Source of the DNA: Terebella lapidaria
Taxonomy: Eukaryota; Annelida; Polychaeta; Terebellida; Terebellidae
Assembly: GCA_949152475.1 (NCBI GenBank)
Contig: OX424561.1
Span: forward strand, 6,882,001-6,946,000
DNA: 64,000 bases
Direction of reading: 5' to 3'
In this document: positions 25,321 to 37,282 of the stretch, piece by piece
How positions within the stretch are numbered: the first letter of the stretch is position 1
How the letters are laid out: each line of letters opens with the position of its first letter
The notes under the pieces: model-generated
The model's input: the letters and a program-made list of their open reading frames with translations, nothing else
The model's database searches: none
Told to the model about the DNA's origin: nothing
Program-made: the position numbers and the translations under genes

Positions 25321-25497
25321 TGGAAGCTGATATAAGTATGAAACCATGACCATGACCATGAAACCGAGAAGGTGTGTCAAAACAATACGCTTTAATTTGC
25401 TTCAAAAAGTACAAGTATCAGGAACTTTCAGTTCATAAGTGCAACAATGGTCGTTACAATAATACATTGTAAAAGTATTGTATGAAGTCCATCCATT

Positions 25498-25503
25498 AAT
25501 AAA
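25498..25503 (+). terminator. Poly(A) signal of the YqaJ gene
   Basis: AATAAA, 178 bp after the stop codon at 25320, and before the convergent zinc-finger stop at 25844. Confidence 0.6.
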
Positions 25504-25843
25504 AAGATCTCTACAGTCTCATCGACACCACAGAAGTACATTGCCAGAAAAATACAATGATATCACCATTATCACAATGTGTCAAGAAAATGCTCAGCCT
25601 CGCATAAAAAGTACATAATCACACACGTTTTACATTCACAACTGTCACAATGGTCGTCATAAAAAACATACTTAAAAGTAATTCCGCCCGACGCGAATTA
25701 AAAAGTAACGAGAAAGCTCTTCAGATGTCTCCAACTTATCAAACTTGTCATATTGAACAAATGATGAAAGTGATATGATATATACAAAATAAAACTGTTT
25801 TTTACAGTTTAGTCCATGTACATTGCACCCAATGGTAACCGAT

Positions 25844-26666
25844 CTATTCCACGTGGGATTTCAGGTGTTTGTAGAAGGAAGAGCGATGTTTGTAACATTT
25901 TCCACACTTCTCACATGTTTTCTCATCATCTGATGTGTGGAACTTTAGGTGTTCCCTAAAGTACGCCTCACACTTGAATTTCTTCAGACAGAAGTTACAT
26001 TCCACCTTTTCAGTATCTGAGTTTACACTACAAACCAGTTTATGCCTTTGAAGGTCGGATTTGTGTCCATAGGATTTTCCACAATCGTCACATATGTATG
26101 GCTTTTTATCACTATGTGAGTTTATGTGGCCATCTAACCCGCTACTACTACAATACTGTCGGCCACAGATATGGCAAACATACTTGCAAGCACCCTCGTG
26201 TTGGAGGACGTGTTCTTTCAATTTAGATTTCGATTGATACGTCTTACAACAATCGCCATACTCACATCGAAACAATAACCCCATATGTTTAACCTCTACA
26301 TGGTTTACCAGCTTATTCTTTTCGAAAAACTCAGCTGGACACAAGTTGCAACGAAGCGGAGACCCGTCGTGTCGTTTCAGGTGTCGTCGGAGGGTGGATT
26401 TAGAGCTGAGCGTGATCTCACACTTAGGGCATCTAAAGGGGTTCACTGGTATTTCATCTGTGGCTGGAATGTTGCTCGCAGTTGCCGTGATGGGGAGAGC
26501 GATCGCCTCATCTTCCATGACGGTGTTCCCCTGGTCAACCTGCTCAGTTACGCACACCACGTCAACGACTTCGCTGTGTCCACTCTCATTCAAAACTTCC
26601 ACTTGTGACACATCTCCCAGCTGCACCTCTGACGGGAGCTCCCGACACCCGAGGTCGAGTAATATA
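25844..26666 (-). CDS. C2H2 zinc-finger protein, terminal exon, inside the transposon
   Basis: The open frame runs from an acceptor (TTTTGTCCTACAG, complement of 26667-26679) to TAG at 25844-25846. It starts in phase with ILLDLGCRELPSE. The N-terminal third is acidic and valine-rich. Then come seven C2H2 fingers: FRCPKC..HLKRH, LRCNLC..HVEVKH, FRCEYGDC..HVLQH (Cys-x4-Cys), YVCHIC..HINSH, YICDDC..HKLVC (last His is Cys), VECNFC..HLKFH and KTCEKC..HLKSH. Linkers are not TGEKP. Upstream coding exon(s) must lie above 26680 but were not identified. It is convergent with the YqaJ gene and within the same terminal repeats, so it is either a component of the element (DNA-binding partner) or captured cargo. 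I cannot say which. Confidence 0.8.
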
Positions 26667-27901
26667 CTGTAGGACAAAACAAACATTACAAAGGGTAAAT
26701 TATGAGTAGTTCAGTGACAGATCAGACCGAACTGCCGCCCGAGGCGAATTATAAAAAATGCCGCCTCCGTATAGACATAAAATGAACTCTATGCGAATGA
26801 CCTTAGGCTTTATGAGGTTTAGGTTTGTATGATTTGGGCCTATCGTTTTGTTTGAAAATATGCGACCGCTAATATGCTAGCTTTTAAGTATCTTCTTCTG
26901 TTCTCGAGAAAATTATGATTTACCCTTGCATATAAGCAAAATAATACCACAACAGAGAATAACATAGCTTACTTATCGTGTTTAAGCTTATATTCATAAG
27001 ATGTATCTGGTCACCATAGCAACCATACTCTATATTATGGTCCAAAGCAAAGTGGATGCCTGGGCTTCAACTGGGGTCTTGCAAGCAAAACTATGTTAAA
27101 ATGCCCTTAATTTTGTTGTAGGCTACGGAGCAGCTTTGCCTCCTAATGAAATTCCCCATGTGGCCTACTGGTATGGTATTAGTATTCACCCTGCTGATAA
27201 TAATTCTGAATTAACTACAATTAAAATACGGTGGGGTGGGAGGGATATATAACATCTCATCGGTGAACAGGGGAAGTGAGGAAAATTCAATACACACACA
27301 AATTGAACACGTGCTTAAGTTTTATAAATAAACGGTAAAGCGATCGTCTTACGTGTGTGTGCATAATTTATAACTGTTGTTGTGAAGAGAAAAAATATCA
27401 GGCATATTCCGCAGAAGGAAACAATTGACATGGGTCTCCATTAGGCCTACATGTGCCTCCGTCCCTCAACATATTTGGGTTGCGCAACCGTGCAGTTGCC
27501 AGTGAGCGCGCCCGAGCAGTTGCCTATCGGATTTTGCCACTTCACACAAACACACATAAATAACTTTTCAAAATACCATCTACACGATGTTGACAATAAT
27601 TACTAATGATTATTCGCATTTGATAAGCAAGTTCCATCACTGTCAGCGATAAAAACGACCGGCGTTGTGTCTTAATTGCTTGGTTCAGTGAGCGATATAT
27701 GGAGGTTTTCACTGAAAACAACCCTGGTCAGTCAAATTTGACGAGTTCTATGAACTGCTCTGTGGTCAACTGATATTTCCGTGATCACCAATATTACTTA
27801 GAATGTTCATATATCCGGATGAGACTTTCAATATATACACACCTGTCTTCCATTCTTCTCAAACTCTTGAGAAAGGACAGATGAGAGTCCACGAACAAAC
27901 A

Positions 27902-28010
27902 ATTTCGGCGCGCCTCGGCATTTCCTGTGCGCAACTCGGCATTTCTTGTGCGCAACTCGGCAAAGCAACGTATTTTGTGCGCAACTCGGCATTCTCGCTT
28001 ACCCTGCGTG
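27902..28010 (-). repeat. Right terminal inverted repeat of the 10.6 kb transposon
   Basis: Complement of 17380-17488 with one mismatch. It is followed by ACTAA (28011-28015), the second copy of the 5-bp target duplication. Confidence 0.93.
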
Positions 28011-28349
28011 ACTAATACGTATATATACCTGACTGGATTTCATCCGGTACATGATGAATGCATACTGTAGGCATATGTATATACATTGTATGTGTACCTT
28101 TTTATTCGTCATGCGTGCGTTCAATCTGTTAATATGACAATGAATATTTGTGATTAAACACTGGAATAAATGTTTGTATAAATAAGTTATTACGCATATA
28201 AGACGTGGTTAAGAAGACTAATCCATTGCAAACTCAAGCGAACAAAAACAAAGTCGTAGAATAACTAGACGCTTCCGGTCGCCTACGACCGCTTGGGTGT
28301 ATCCCCCGTAGCCCTATCATCTCTGTTGCCTCAAATATATCACTGTCAA

Positions 28350-29260
28350 GTGTGAAAAACTAGAGCAAGGGCTAAAAAAGATTACCAGAGAAATGTTAAA
28401 TCCCAAGTCACAACTGTTTTCTTTTCCCCACCAAAACTGCTGCACTGATTTTCCGAGGTTATTGAAGGTCGAATTCAAAATCACCACTGAAATCTCTTTA
28501 TATGAATTTCCATTCGACATGTTTGATAAAATAACGAAAATACAGATAGATCAATCTTTTCACCTATTTATATTTCAACTCAGAATATTTTACAAACTTG
28601 GTTCCAAGTTGAAATTCAAAGTAAAATTTGACCAAAAATGCATTTCAAGATGACGAAATTGGAGCTAGATTGAACTTCTCACCATAAGTTATATTTCGAT
28701 TCATAATACATGTATGTGCCAAACATGGTTTCAAGTTGAAATTCAAAGTAAAAGTTAATCAAAACTGCATTTCAAGATGACAAAATTGGAGCCAGATCAA
28801 ACTTTTCGTCATGAGTTATATTTTAACTCATAATACCTGCCCAACTTGATTTCCAGTTGAAATTCAAACTAAAAGTTGACCAAAACTGCATTTCAAGATG
28901 ACGAAATTGGACCCAGATCAAACTTTTTGCCTTGAGTTATATTTCAACTCATAATATGTGCCAAACTTGGTATTAAGTTGAAATTCAATGTAAAAGTTGA
29001 CCAAAACTGCATTTCAAGATGACGAAATTGGAGCCAGATAGAATTTTTCGTCATAAGTTATATTTCAACTTATAATATGTGACAAACATGCTTTCAAGTT
29101 GAAATTCAAAGTAAAAGTTGACCAAAATTGCATTTCAAGATGACGAAATTGGAGCCAGATCGAATTTTTCACCATATATAGTTATATTTTAACTCATAAT
29201 TTGTGCCAAACATGGTCTCAAGTTGAAATTCAAAGTAAAAGTTGATCAATGTTTTCATAA
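28350..29260 (+). repeat. Diverged TTACCGGA-family start plus 121-bp tandem repeat
   Basis: It starts with AGCAAGGGCTAAAAAAGATTACCAGAG, a decayed form of the left end seen at 14429 and 33668. The word CATTTCAAGATGACGAAATT and variants then starts at 28641, 28768, 28889, 29010 and 29131 (periods 127, 121, 121, 121). Units share TTGAAATTCAAAGTAAAAGTTGACC. It is non-coding. Confidence 0.8.
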
Positions 29261-29269
29261 AAAGCTATT

Positions 29270-29440
29270 GTGATCAATAATAGACTTAACTAGCAAAAAA
29301 ATAATGTTAACTTATTTGGTCACAAACATAAAATCTCTACTGGACAAAGCCTTCACCTTGTTGAGCCCAATAATAAATATTTCTTGTCTTAACTATTTTC
29401 ATTGTGGTCAATAATAGACTTAACATGTAAAAATAAAGTA
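29270..29440 (+). repeat. Single copy of the 132-bp unit arrayed at 32.8 kb
   Basis: It contains CAATAATAGACTTAACTAGC, ATGTTAACTTATTTGGT and CCTTGTTGAGCCCAATAATA, the same blocks as the array at 32790-33490. Confidence 0.75.
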
Positions 29441-32400
29441 AAGGGGTTGTTACCCTCGCCATATTTTAGTCAGTGATGCGCACTGAATATTTTTGAAAAT
29501 GTTTTTTCTTCAAGAAATGAACACATATTTCACATAAATGTTATATTATCATGTTAATAACTAATTTAAAGCATTCTACGCGCAGTCATTATGCATCTTA
29601 TGTTAAAATTGGTGAAATTGGCTACCAAAATTTCGGGACATCCGTTCTAATGGAAAGAGTCGATTACGAATGTTCCAAGTATTTTTCTGAGCATTACTAC
29701 ATATGCTAGTTTATGAGCCGAGAAATATTTTTTTGAAATTCAAATCCATTGCATCACAAATGATTTTTGAAGTTCAGACATTCATTGACAACTGAAAATT
29801 TTTCCCAAGTGGCCAGCACAGGCACTATTTTTTAACCCTTCAAGACACTGCCACAGTGAGAGGGAGACTTCAATATCATACATTGTATGCTCCACTGTGC
29901 ACACTTCACACTGGCTTTTACATGTAGACTGCTACATGCTAGGGCTTCTGTGTGCATTGGGCCATGACACTACTCTATTCACCTGATCAATGCAAATAAT
30001 AACCCGTATTTCCAAAGTGACAGTTATAAGTTTAAAACTTCTGGGGAAGTAACATCTTCTTGCATTTGGCATAATTCATAACACTCTGTGTTCATCAAAT
30101 AACTAACAGTACATGTATGTATTCACTGACCCTATTGTGCATAATGCTTGTGTCTATGCATACAAAGAACACAAACCCCAAGCTAGATACAGGATACATC
30201 CTGATCCCAATAACATGTAAATGTAAATATCACCAGGCTTTTGATTCATTGTCATCATGATTACATGTGACATTAAAGTATCATTATTGCACATGGGTTG
30301 TGTCAACATAATTGATGTGAAATTCACACAGTGGTAGCATTTTATTAGTACAATTCATGAGTTATGAATTGGAGCACTTCATCTTTTGACATACATGGAT
30401 CACAGGTATGATATCAAACATACCAGACAAGAAATGTCATGAATAAATAGTGTATTTGGTAGTATACTCCTTATCCATATGTTTATCTTACAAAGTTTGT
30501 ACATGGAAGGTAAACAAGAACAAAATAAATCAAATATAATACCAATGAAAAAGATTATGAATTTATCATAATTGGCAAACAATATTGCACATGGCCACTT
30601 GATACACTGCCATTCAAATCTTCATAATGTATTTCTGACCTACACATGTGTATCAATAACAAATTTTTGATACATACAATGTGTTGGCCACTTTATCCAT
30701 TAAAATATAAAATATGGAAATATTATTAATTGGCCATTGAATCCCCAAATTGCTGTTGTATAAGATATCCAATTGTCTTATAGTGACAATACAATACCCA
30801 AAATGGTGGTGTGCAATTCTGTACAGGTTTTTCAGAATCACAGATCCAACATGCACTTAATTTGAATTTATATATATATTGTTTTAATATACATGTATAT
30901 ATTGGTGCAAACTTTAAAACACAAGTTTTTGTTATGCTTTGACATCCATATTGTTGGCCAACTGAATGATTGCTCCTGGGTGCCTGTCATTGGGGGATCA
31001 GTCAAGTGGTGTGGAGCTGCTATTGCCTGTCTTCTGATTGAGACTTGAATCAGGATTTATGGAGCTTCTGGTTGTGTTGTCTTCTGGCTGAGCTGTCAGG
31101 AAAGTGGTGTGGAGTTGTCAGCAACATCTGGAGTCATCTGGAGTCAGAAAAATATGAGATGATGGATTTGTCAGATGGCACTCTATTCTGTTGCTGATAC
31201 CAATCACATTGCCTTGAATTGATCATTGGAATATTACAATCAAGTAAACTTCTTGATTTAGAGAAATATATATATGTTGGTGATATGAATAACTCATATA
31301 GCTGCTTATTGATAATTACCTCATATACTTGTGCCAATCAGGGCACCTGATTTAAATTTCTTGACATACATATAGATATACATCTACATACAGTTTCATT
31401 TTTTTATCGAGATGTATTTAACCACGAACTTATGGAATAGGTACTCATAGATACTTGATCAGTGTTGATAGAGACGGGGCTCCAATTACAGAATGCTTAG
31501 ATTACGTGTACGTACCTGAACAAATATAGTATTATATTACCTATTTGTGAAAATGAACTCCCAATGTGCAAGAAGGGTTGAAAGAGGGTTAATAATCCGC
31601 CCCAGGACATGTGCTCGACGATTTTCCGTGTGGTTCCATGCGATCACTGACCGAGACTGGACTTGAGCAGCTAGTGAGTATTGCTCTTCACATTGAACTC
31701 AAAACCCTGTGCACGGATTTCAACGGCTTTCTCACCGGAGCGAATACAAAGTCACGTGGTGAGCGATATGTTAGTTATCGTCTGGAAACATGGTTTTCAG
31801 TGTTTGTCATTCCCCGATCTACAACAATTCTTTGTCTATGAACTAATATGTCTTCGATTATGTACATATTTCTGGGATTACCTCCGTCATATGCCGATAT
31901 ACATGCATAACACATGGGACTGTTGGTGCCTCGCGGGAAAACATTTGGAGACGAAGCTACCGAATCTCATAGTCGCAAAATATGGTCTTCACAACCGAAG
32001 GAAATATTCCGAGGATGACCGCTACCAATTGATATCACGAAACACATGTAATGTGTCGTACTGCGAACATTTTCTGCCGTAGTCCCGTTCAGTATTCAGA
32101 AAGTGGATTATTTGGTGTGATCAATGGATTATACAGATTACCAGAATCGACATGACCAAAGATAAGTCTCGCGTAAGGATACATTAAACTTTGACCTGGG
32201 AAATATGTAAACACGATTTCGTGGCACCTGACGTTGAAAGTAGCCGATGTTCAGACTCAATTTTACGGGGGAAAACGCATTGTCACATGGCTTTGGATAG
32301 CTCGTTATGGAGTCTACGATGTACCAATCCCAAGTAAGTCAGCTATTCTTTGAAAATCATCAAAATAATAGATGATATTTCAAGTCTGTGTGTTGTCCAA

Positions 32401-32789
32401 ATCCACGTGATATTTTGAAAATGGCGCACTTCGTAAATGTGTCAAAGACAGTCGGGCGTTTTGTGACAAATGTAGGCGGTAAATTCAAAAAGTAATTCTC
32501 GGCTCATAGACACTGACTGCTCCACTATGTAAAAAGTCGATGTATTCTAAAGATTACGTGGTTGATATTGAGAACGGATGTACCAACTTTATCGTTATGA
32601 TCCGGAATGATCCAGACGTTTCAGGTCGAAGATTGTATTTTTCTAAAACAAGAAAATGACTCCTCTATTCACTCCAACTGCAAAAAGTCACTTCGGACTA
32701 CCAGAAGTTTTATGACAAATGCTCAGATTTTGTATGCGGTACTAAAGTCGTGAAATTTACTGCCAACAATCGGCAGGGTTTCACCATCT
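29441..32789. other. Intergenic, no gene recognised
   Basis: This is AT-rich DNA. The plus-strand open frame at 31611-31841 (RSLTETGLEQLVSIALHIEL) and the overlapping one at 31681-32082 have more balanced composition than their surroundings. They carry a GTGAGT donor-like site after the L-E-Q-L codons (near 31674). I recognise no family, so they are recorded as unsupported. ATGGAGTCTACG at 32308 is followed by a consensus donor CAAGTAAGT, which could be a first exon, but no partner exon was found. Confidence 0.4.
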
Positions 32790-33490
32790 TAACTTATTCG
32801 GTTACACCCAGAAATTTCTACCGGACAAAACCTTAACCTTGTTGAGCTCAATAATAATTGTTTCTCATCTTAACTATTTTTATTGAGGTCAATAATAGAC
32901 TTAACTAGCAAAAAAAATGTTAACTTATTTGGTTACAGACATAAAATGTCTACTGGACAGAATCTTTACCTTGTTGAGCCCAATAATAAATATTTCTTGT
33001 CTTAACTATTTTTATTGTGGTCAATAATAGACTAAACTAGTAAAAAATAATGTTAACTTATTCAGTACACCCATGAAATCTGTACTGGACATACTTTCAC
33101 CTTGTTGAGCTTAATAATAAATATTTCTCATCTTAACTATTTTTATTGTGGTCAATAATAGACTTAACTATTTTTATTGTGGTCAATAATAGACTTAACT
33201 AGTGAAAATAATGTTAACTTATTCGGTTACACCAATGAAATTTGTACTGGACAGAACATTTACCTTGTTGAAGTTAATAATAAATATTTCTTGTCTTAAC
33301 TATTTTTATTGTGGTCAATAGTAGACTTAACTATTAAAAATAATGTTAACTTATTCAGTTACACCCATGAAATTTGTACTGGACAAAACCTTTACCTTGT
33401 TGAGCTTAATAATAAACGTTTCTCGTCTTAACTATTTTTATTGTGGACAATAATAGACTTCACTAATAAAACTAATGTTAACTTATTCAG
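32790..33490 (+). repeat. 132-bp tandem repeat array, five units
   Basis: The word CCTTGTTGA starts at 32837, 32969, 33100, 33263 and 33395. The 163-bp interval contains an extra copy of a 31-bp internal piece (ACTATTTTTATTGTGGTCAA...). Each unit has TTGTACTGGACA, AATAATAAATATTTCT and AATGTTAACTTATTC. There is no coding capacity. Confidence 0.85.
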
Positions 33491-33667
33491 TAATATTGTC
33501 CTGTTTTCACTGAAAACTTCAGTTCTCCAGTCTGAACAAGAAACCAGTGTCATTACCTTCCACTGTACAGGCTATTGGAATGATCGTACATGTCAAAATG
33601 GATATTTCAAAATTCTGTAATAAGTTAGGCTGTTAACATATTAATATTTATATGATCATTCTAAAAA

Positions 33668-35846
33668 ATTAGCCCAATGGGCTAGAAAGGTTACCGGAGA
33701 AATATACAGAGTTAAGCCGAGAAAGTTGAAGGTCAAATTCAAGGTGACCACTGAAATCGCCATATCTCTAACCTTGAAAATGGGATCAAAGGTTAAATTC
33801 TAGATCACCAAACTATTCAGCATACATCATTTCCTATATGTTCACTATGGACCCCTAAGCTGTAAATTTGATAATAAGCGAGATATAAGCCATTTTGTAA
33901 TCTGACTTTGAAAATAGAATGACTGACCTTGAAATTTAGGTCAAAGGTCAAACTCAATATCATTAAAATATTCAGAATATCTCATTTCCTATATGTTCAC
34001 AATTGATTCCTAAGCTGTAAAGTCGATAATAAGCAAGATATTAGCCATTTTGTCCTGTTGAGCTTTAAAATGAGGTCAAAAGTCAAATTCAAGGTCACTA
34101 GAATATTCAGCATATATCATTTCCTATATGTTCACAATTGATTCCTAAGCTGTAAAGTCGATAAGAAGCAAGATATTGGCCATTTTGTCCTGTGACCTTG
34201 AAAATGAGGTCAAAGGTCAAATTCAAGGTCACGAGAATATTCAGCATATATCATTTCCTATATGTTCACAATTGATTCCTAAGCTGTAAAGTCGATAATA
34301 AGCGAGATATTAGCAATTTTGTCCTGTGACCTTGGAAATGAGGTCAAAGGTCAAATTCAAGGTCACGGGAATATTCAGCATATATCATTTCCTATATGTT
34401 CACAATTGATTCCTAATCTGTAAATTCGATAATAAGCGAGATATTAGCAATTTTGTCCTGTGACCTTGGAAATGAGGTCAAAGGTCAAATTCAAGGTCAT
34501 GAGAATATTCAGCATATATCATTTCCTATATGTTCACAATTGATTCCTAAGCTGTAAAGTCGATAATAAGCGAGATATTAGCCATTTTGTCATGTGACCT
34601 TGAAAATGAGGTCAAAGGTCAAATTCAAGGTCATGAGAATTTTCAGCATATATCATTTCCTATATGTTCACAATTGATTCCTAAGCTGTAAAGTCGCTAA
34701 TAGGCAAGATATTGGCCATTTTGTCCTGTTGACCTTGAAAATGAGGTCAAAAGTCAAATTCAAGGTCATGAGAATATTCAGCATATATCATTTCCTATAT
34801 GTTCAAAATTGATTCCTAAGCTGTAAAGTCGATAATAAGCAAGATATTAGCCATTTTGTCATGTGACCTTGAAAATGAGGTCAAAGGTCAAATTCAGGGT
34901 CATGAGAATTTTCAGCATATATCATTTCCTATATGTTCACAATTGATTCCTAAGCTGTAAAGTCGATAATAAGCGAGATATTAGTCATTTTTTCATGTGA
35001 CCTTGAAAATGAGGTCAAAAGTCAAATTCATGGTCATGAGAATTTTCAGCATATATCATTTCCTAATTGTTCACAATTGATTCCTAAGCTGTAAAGTAGC
35101 TAATAAGCAAGATATTGGAAATTTTGTCCTGTGACCTTGAAAATGAGGTCAAAGGTCAAATTCAAGGTCATGAGAATTTTCAGCATATATCATTTCCTAT
35201 ATGTTCACAATTGATCCCTAAGCTGTAGAGTCGATAATAAGCGAGATATAAGCCATTTTGTGCTCTGACCTTGAAACTGAGGTCAGAGGTCAAACTCAAT
35301 GTCACGAGAATATTCAGCATATATCATTTCCTATATGTTCACAATTGATTCCTAGTCTCTAATCTCAATATCAAGTGAGATATTAGGCATAATGTGTCCC
35401 ATTATAAAGCATAGGAGAATTTAACATGGGAAAGTCCCATTTGGGCAGAGTTTGGGCCAAAATGGCCCACTTCGAGCGATTCAAGCGCAACGAAATTTAT
35501 AGACATCATAGAAGTACATATGAGGAGTCTTATGTACCCGGTATCAAAAAGAAAAAAAGTTACTGAACAGATTTTGAGAAAATGGCCGCCAAAGTCCAAA
35601 ATCAGGCATTTTCGTCGAAAACGGCCGCCATTTTGAAAAAAATGCGAAAATCAAAAAACTAAAAAATACCTCCCTCTTGAATTATTTTTAAGTATTTTTC
35701 TGCAAAATTTCAGAAAAATTCGCCCGTAAACAAAAAAGATAAAAATGTGGACGACGACGACGACGGACGACGACGACGACGACGGACGACGGACGCAACT
35801 CCATGCCAATAGGTTATCGGACCATAGGTCCGGTAACCTAAAAACG
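33668..35846 (+). mobile_element. GGTTACCGGA-ended repeat carrying a 134-bp nuclear-receptor-motif array
   Basis: The left end is TTAGCCCAATGGGCTAGAAAGGTTACCGGAG. The right end is GGTTATCGGACC ATA GGTCCGGTAACC (a hairpin), as at 16094-16121. Between them the tandem unit has its marker TATATG at about 33840, 33995, 34130, 34264, 34398, 34532, 34666, 34801, 34935, 35069, 35203 and 35337. This is a period of 134 bp over most of 12 units. Each unit has TGACCTTGAAAATGAGGTCA, AGGTCAAAGGTCA and TCAAGGTCA. After the array come the ATGGCCGCC block and (GACGAC)n before the terminal hairpin. Confidence 0.85.
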
Positions 35847-36346
35847 ACTGGTTTCGTGTGACAGCCCTTCCCAATAACACTTCCAAATATTATCGAGATT
35901 CGTCAAAAATTGCAATCTGTAGAGCGTTCACAAGCCATGTGTCTCAAACAGGCTGTTTTCAATGCAAAATGTGTCCCCAAACGACCAATTCAGTTGCCAC
36001 GGCAACCAAAATCGTTTGGTGTCAGGATCTTACCATAATATATGTGCCTGCAAAAAATAATGGTGATCGGGTGAGAATTGCGGCCTGTAGCGCGTTCACA
36101 AGCCATGTGTCTCAAACAGGCTGTTTTCAATGCAAAATGTGTCCCCAAACGACCAATTCAGTTGCCACGGCAACCAAAATCGATTGGTGTCGGGATCTTA
36201 CCATTATATATGTGCCTGCAAAAAATAATGGTGATCGGGTGAGAATTGCGGCCTGTAGCGCGTTCACAAGAAAATCTCTGCGGACGCGGACGCGGACGAC
36301 GAAGCCAAATCCATAGTATCCGCCGAACTTTGTTCGGGGGATACAA
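35847..36346 (+). repeat. Repeat with about 167-bp internal duplication and 3' hairpin
   Basis: The phrase GCGTTCACAAG occurs at about 35926, 36092 and 36260. Each full unit holds CAAACAGGCTGTTTTCAATG and GTTGCCACGGCAACC. An open frame crosses the units (35858-36316), but it is a repeat by-product. The end is GGACGCGGACGCGGACGACG then a hairpin, GTATCCGCCGAAC..GTTCGGGGGATAC (about 36316-36344). Confidence 0.7.
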
Positions 36347-36514
36347 TTATTCCCCAAATATAAGCCAATGGGCCAATATATGGAGTTAAATTTCATTCGA
36401 CACAACACCCTTTCCGCATTTATAATCCCAGGGCTTAAATACGGGGATCCCCGGTAGCTCTACACTTATTACTACAGGCACAGCGCTGTATTGAATATTA
36501 CGGAAGCCCGTAGA

Positions 36515-37262
36515 GTAGGCATGTAAATCGGTGGGAGATTTTGATATCGATGATCGTTGCCTTCCACCGAGCGATCATCGATCATCGAATCTGACCCTTG
36601 ACTCGGCAATACTCGCGCTTGTTGATGGGCAATATCGGCTGGAACCGCCACGGTCACTGAGGCGCTAGTGCCATGATACGATGGTGGGGTTAGCATGTAT
36701 TATAGGGCACAGGAAGAAATAAATGAATAAACCACAAGGTTTTAATAATAGTCCAAAAAAGTTGTTTGGTAATTGATGATCCGAGTCAAAAATAGCAATG
36801 TTTGAAGAAGTTTCATTCGAATCATCAAATGTGGAGCCATTTCACACCTCATGTGTATCCACACTACACGGTGCACATACGCGGCAAAAATAGTCCTCAA
36901 CAATCCCCAAGATTAGATCATAATTCAAGCAATATACTTCGCCTAATCCTTTTGAAAAATCTGCATAAATTCGTTACGGAAACATGCGGTGAAAACAATT
37001 TGCATTACGGTCGGCACCCACCGGTCTGACACAGGCTGCATAGACGTGCTGTAGGAGTTCTCTCGATGTATTCATACGCGGCTACAAAACAAGAACTAGC
37101 TTTTTAAAAAAAGGCGCACGGCCAAAACTGCCCACTCACGAAAATATCCGAAACAATTTACGATATGAAAAAAATCGATTCCAAGTATTTCACATCGATC
37201 ATCGCTCGGCCCAGTACAATCGATCGATCATCGATATCATCGATTTATCGTTACATGCCTAC
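36515..37262. mobile_element. Inverted-repeat element rich in ATCGAT
   Basis: The left end is GTAGGCATGTAAATCG and the right end is the near complement CGTTACATGCCTAC. The next 30-40 bp on both sides are ATCGATGATCG-type palindromic words (TGATATCGATGATCG left, CGATCATCGATATCATCGAT right). The 750-bp body has no recognisable product. It abuts the element starting at 37283. Confidence 0.65.
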
Positions 37263-37282
37263 CGTAGAGGCCAGAATATGAA

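Larger units (their letters stand above)
17380..28010. mobile_element. Complete 10.6 kb TIR DNA transposon encoding a YqaJ-domain transposase candidate and a C2H2 protein
   Basis: The left terminal repeat is 17380-17488 and the right one is 27902-28010. They are 109 bp each, inverted, and I see a single mismatch (ATACCGAG versus ATGCCGAG). Both start CACGCAGGGTAAGCGAGAAT. Each holds three copies of GCCGAGTTGCGCACA, plus GCCGAGGCGCGCC. The 5-bp target duplication ACTAA sits at 17375-17379 and 28011-28015. Inside are a plus-strand YqaJ gene (20504-25320) and a convergent minus-strand zinc-finger exon (25844-26666), with a fold-back and another repeat nested in the 5' part. Terminal CAC plus a 5-bp duplication recalls Transib/RAG elements, but the protein does not look like RAG1. 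I cannot name the superfamily. Near-identical ends suggest recent insertion. Confidence 0.92.

Noticed and set aside
17380..28010. Assignment of the large transposon to Transib/ProtoRAG
   Set aside because: Only the CAC tip and 5-bp duplication fit; the protein has no RAG1-like zinc-binding or catalytic context, and no RAG2-like Kelch protein is present.
31681..32082. 133-codon open frame MLFTLNSKPCARISTAFSPE
   Set aside because: It has no recognisable domain, and an overlapping frame is equally open.
35858..36316. 152-codon open frame with repeated CFQCKMCPQTTNSV segments
   Set aside because: The repetition follows a 167-bp DNA duplication, with no start context, splice sites or homologue that I recognise. 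The cysteines are a by-product of the repeat.
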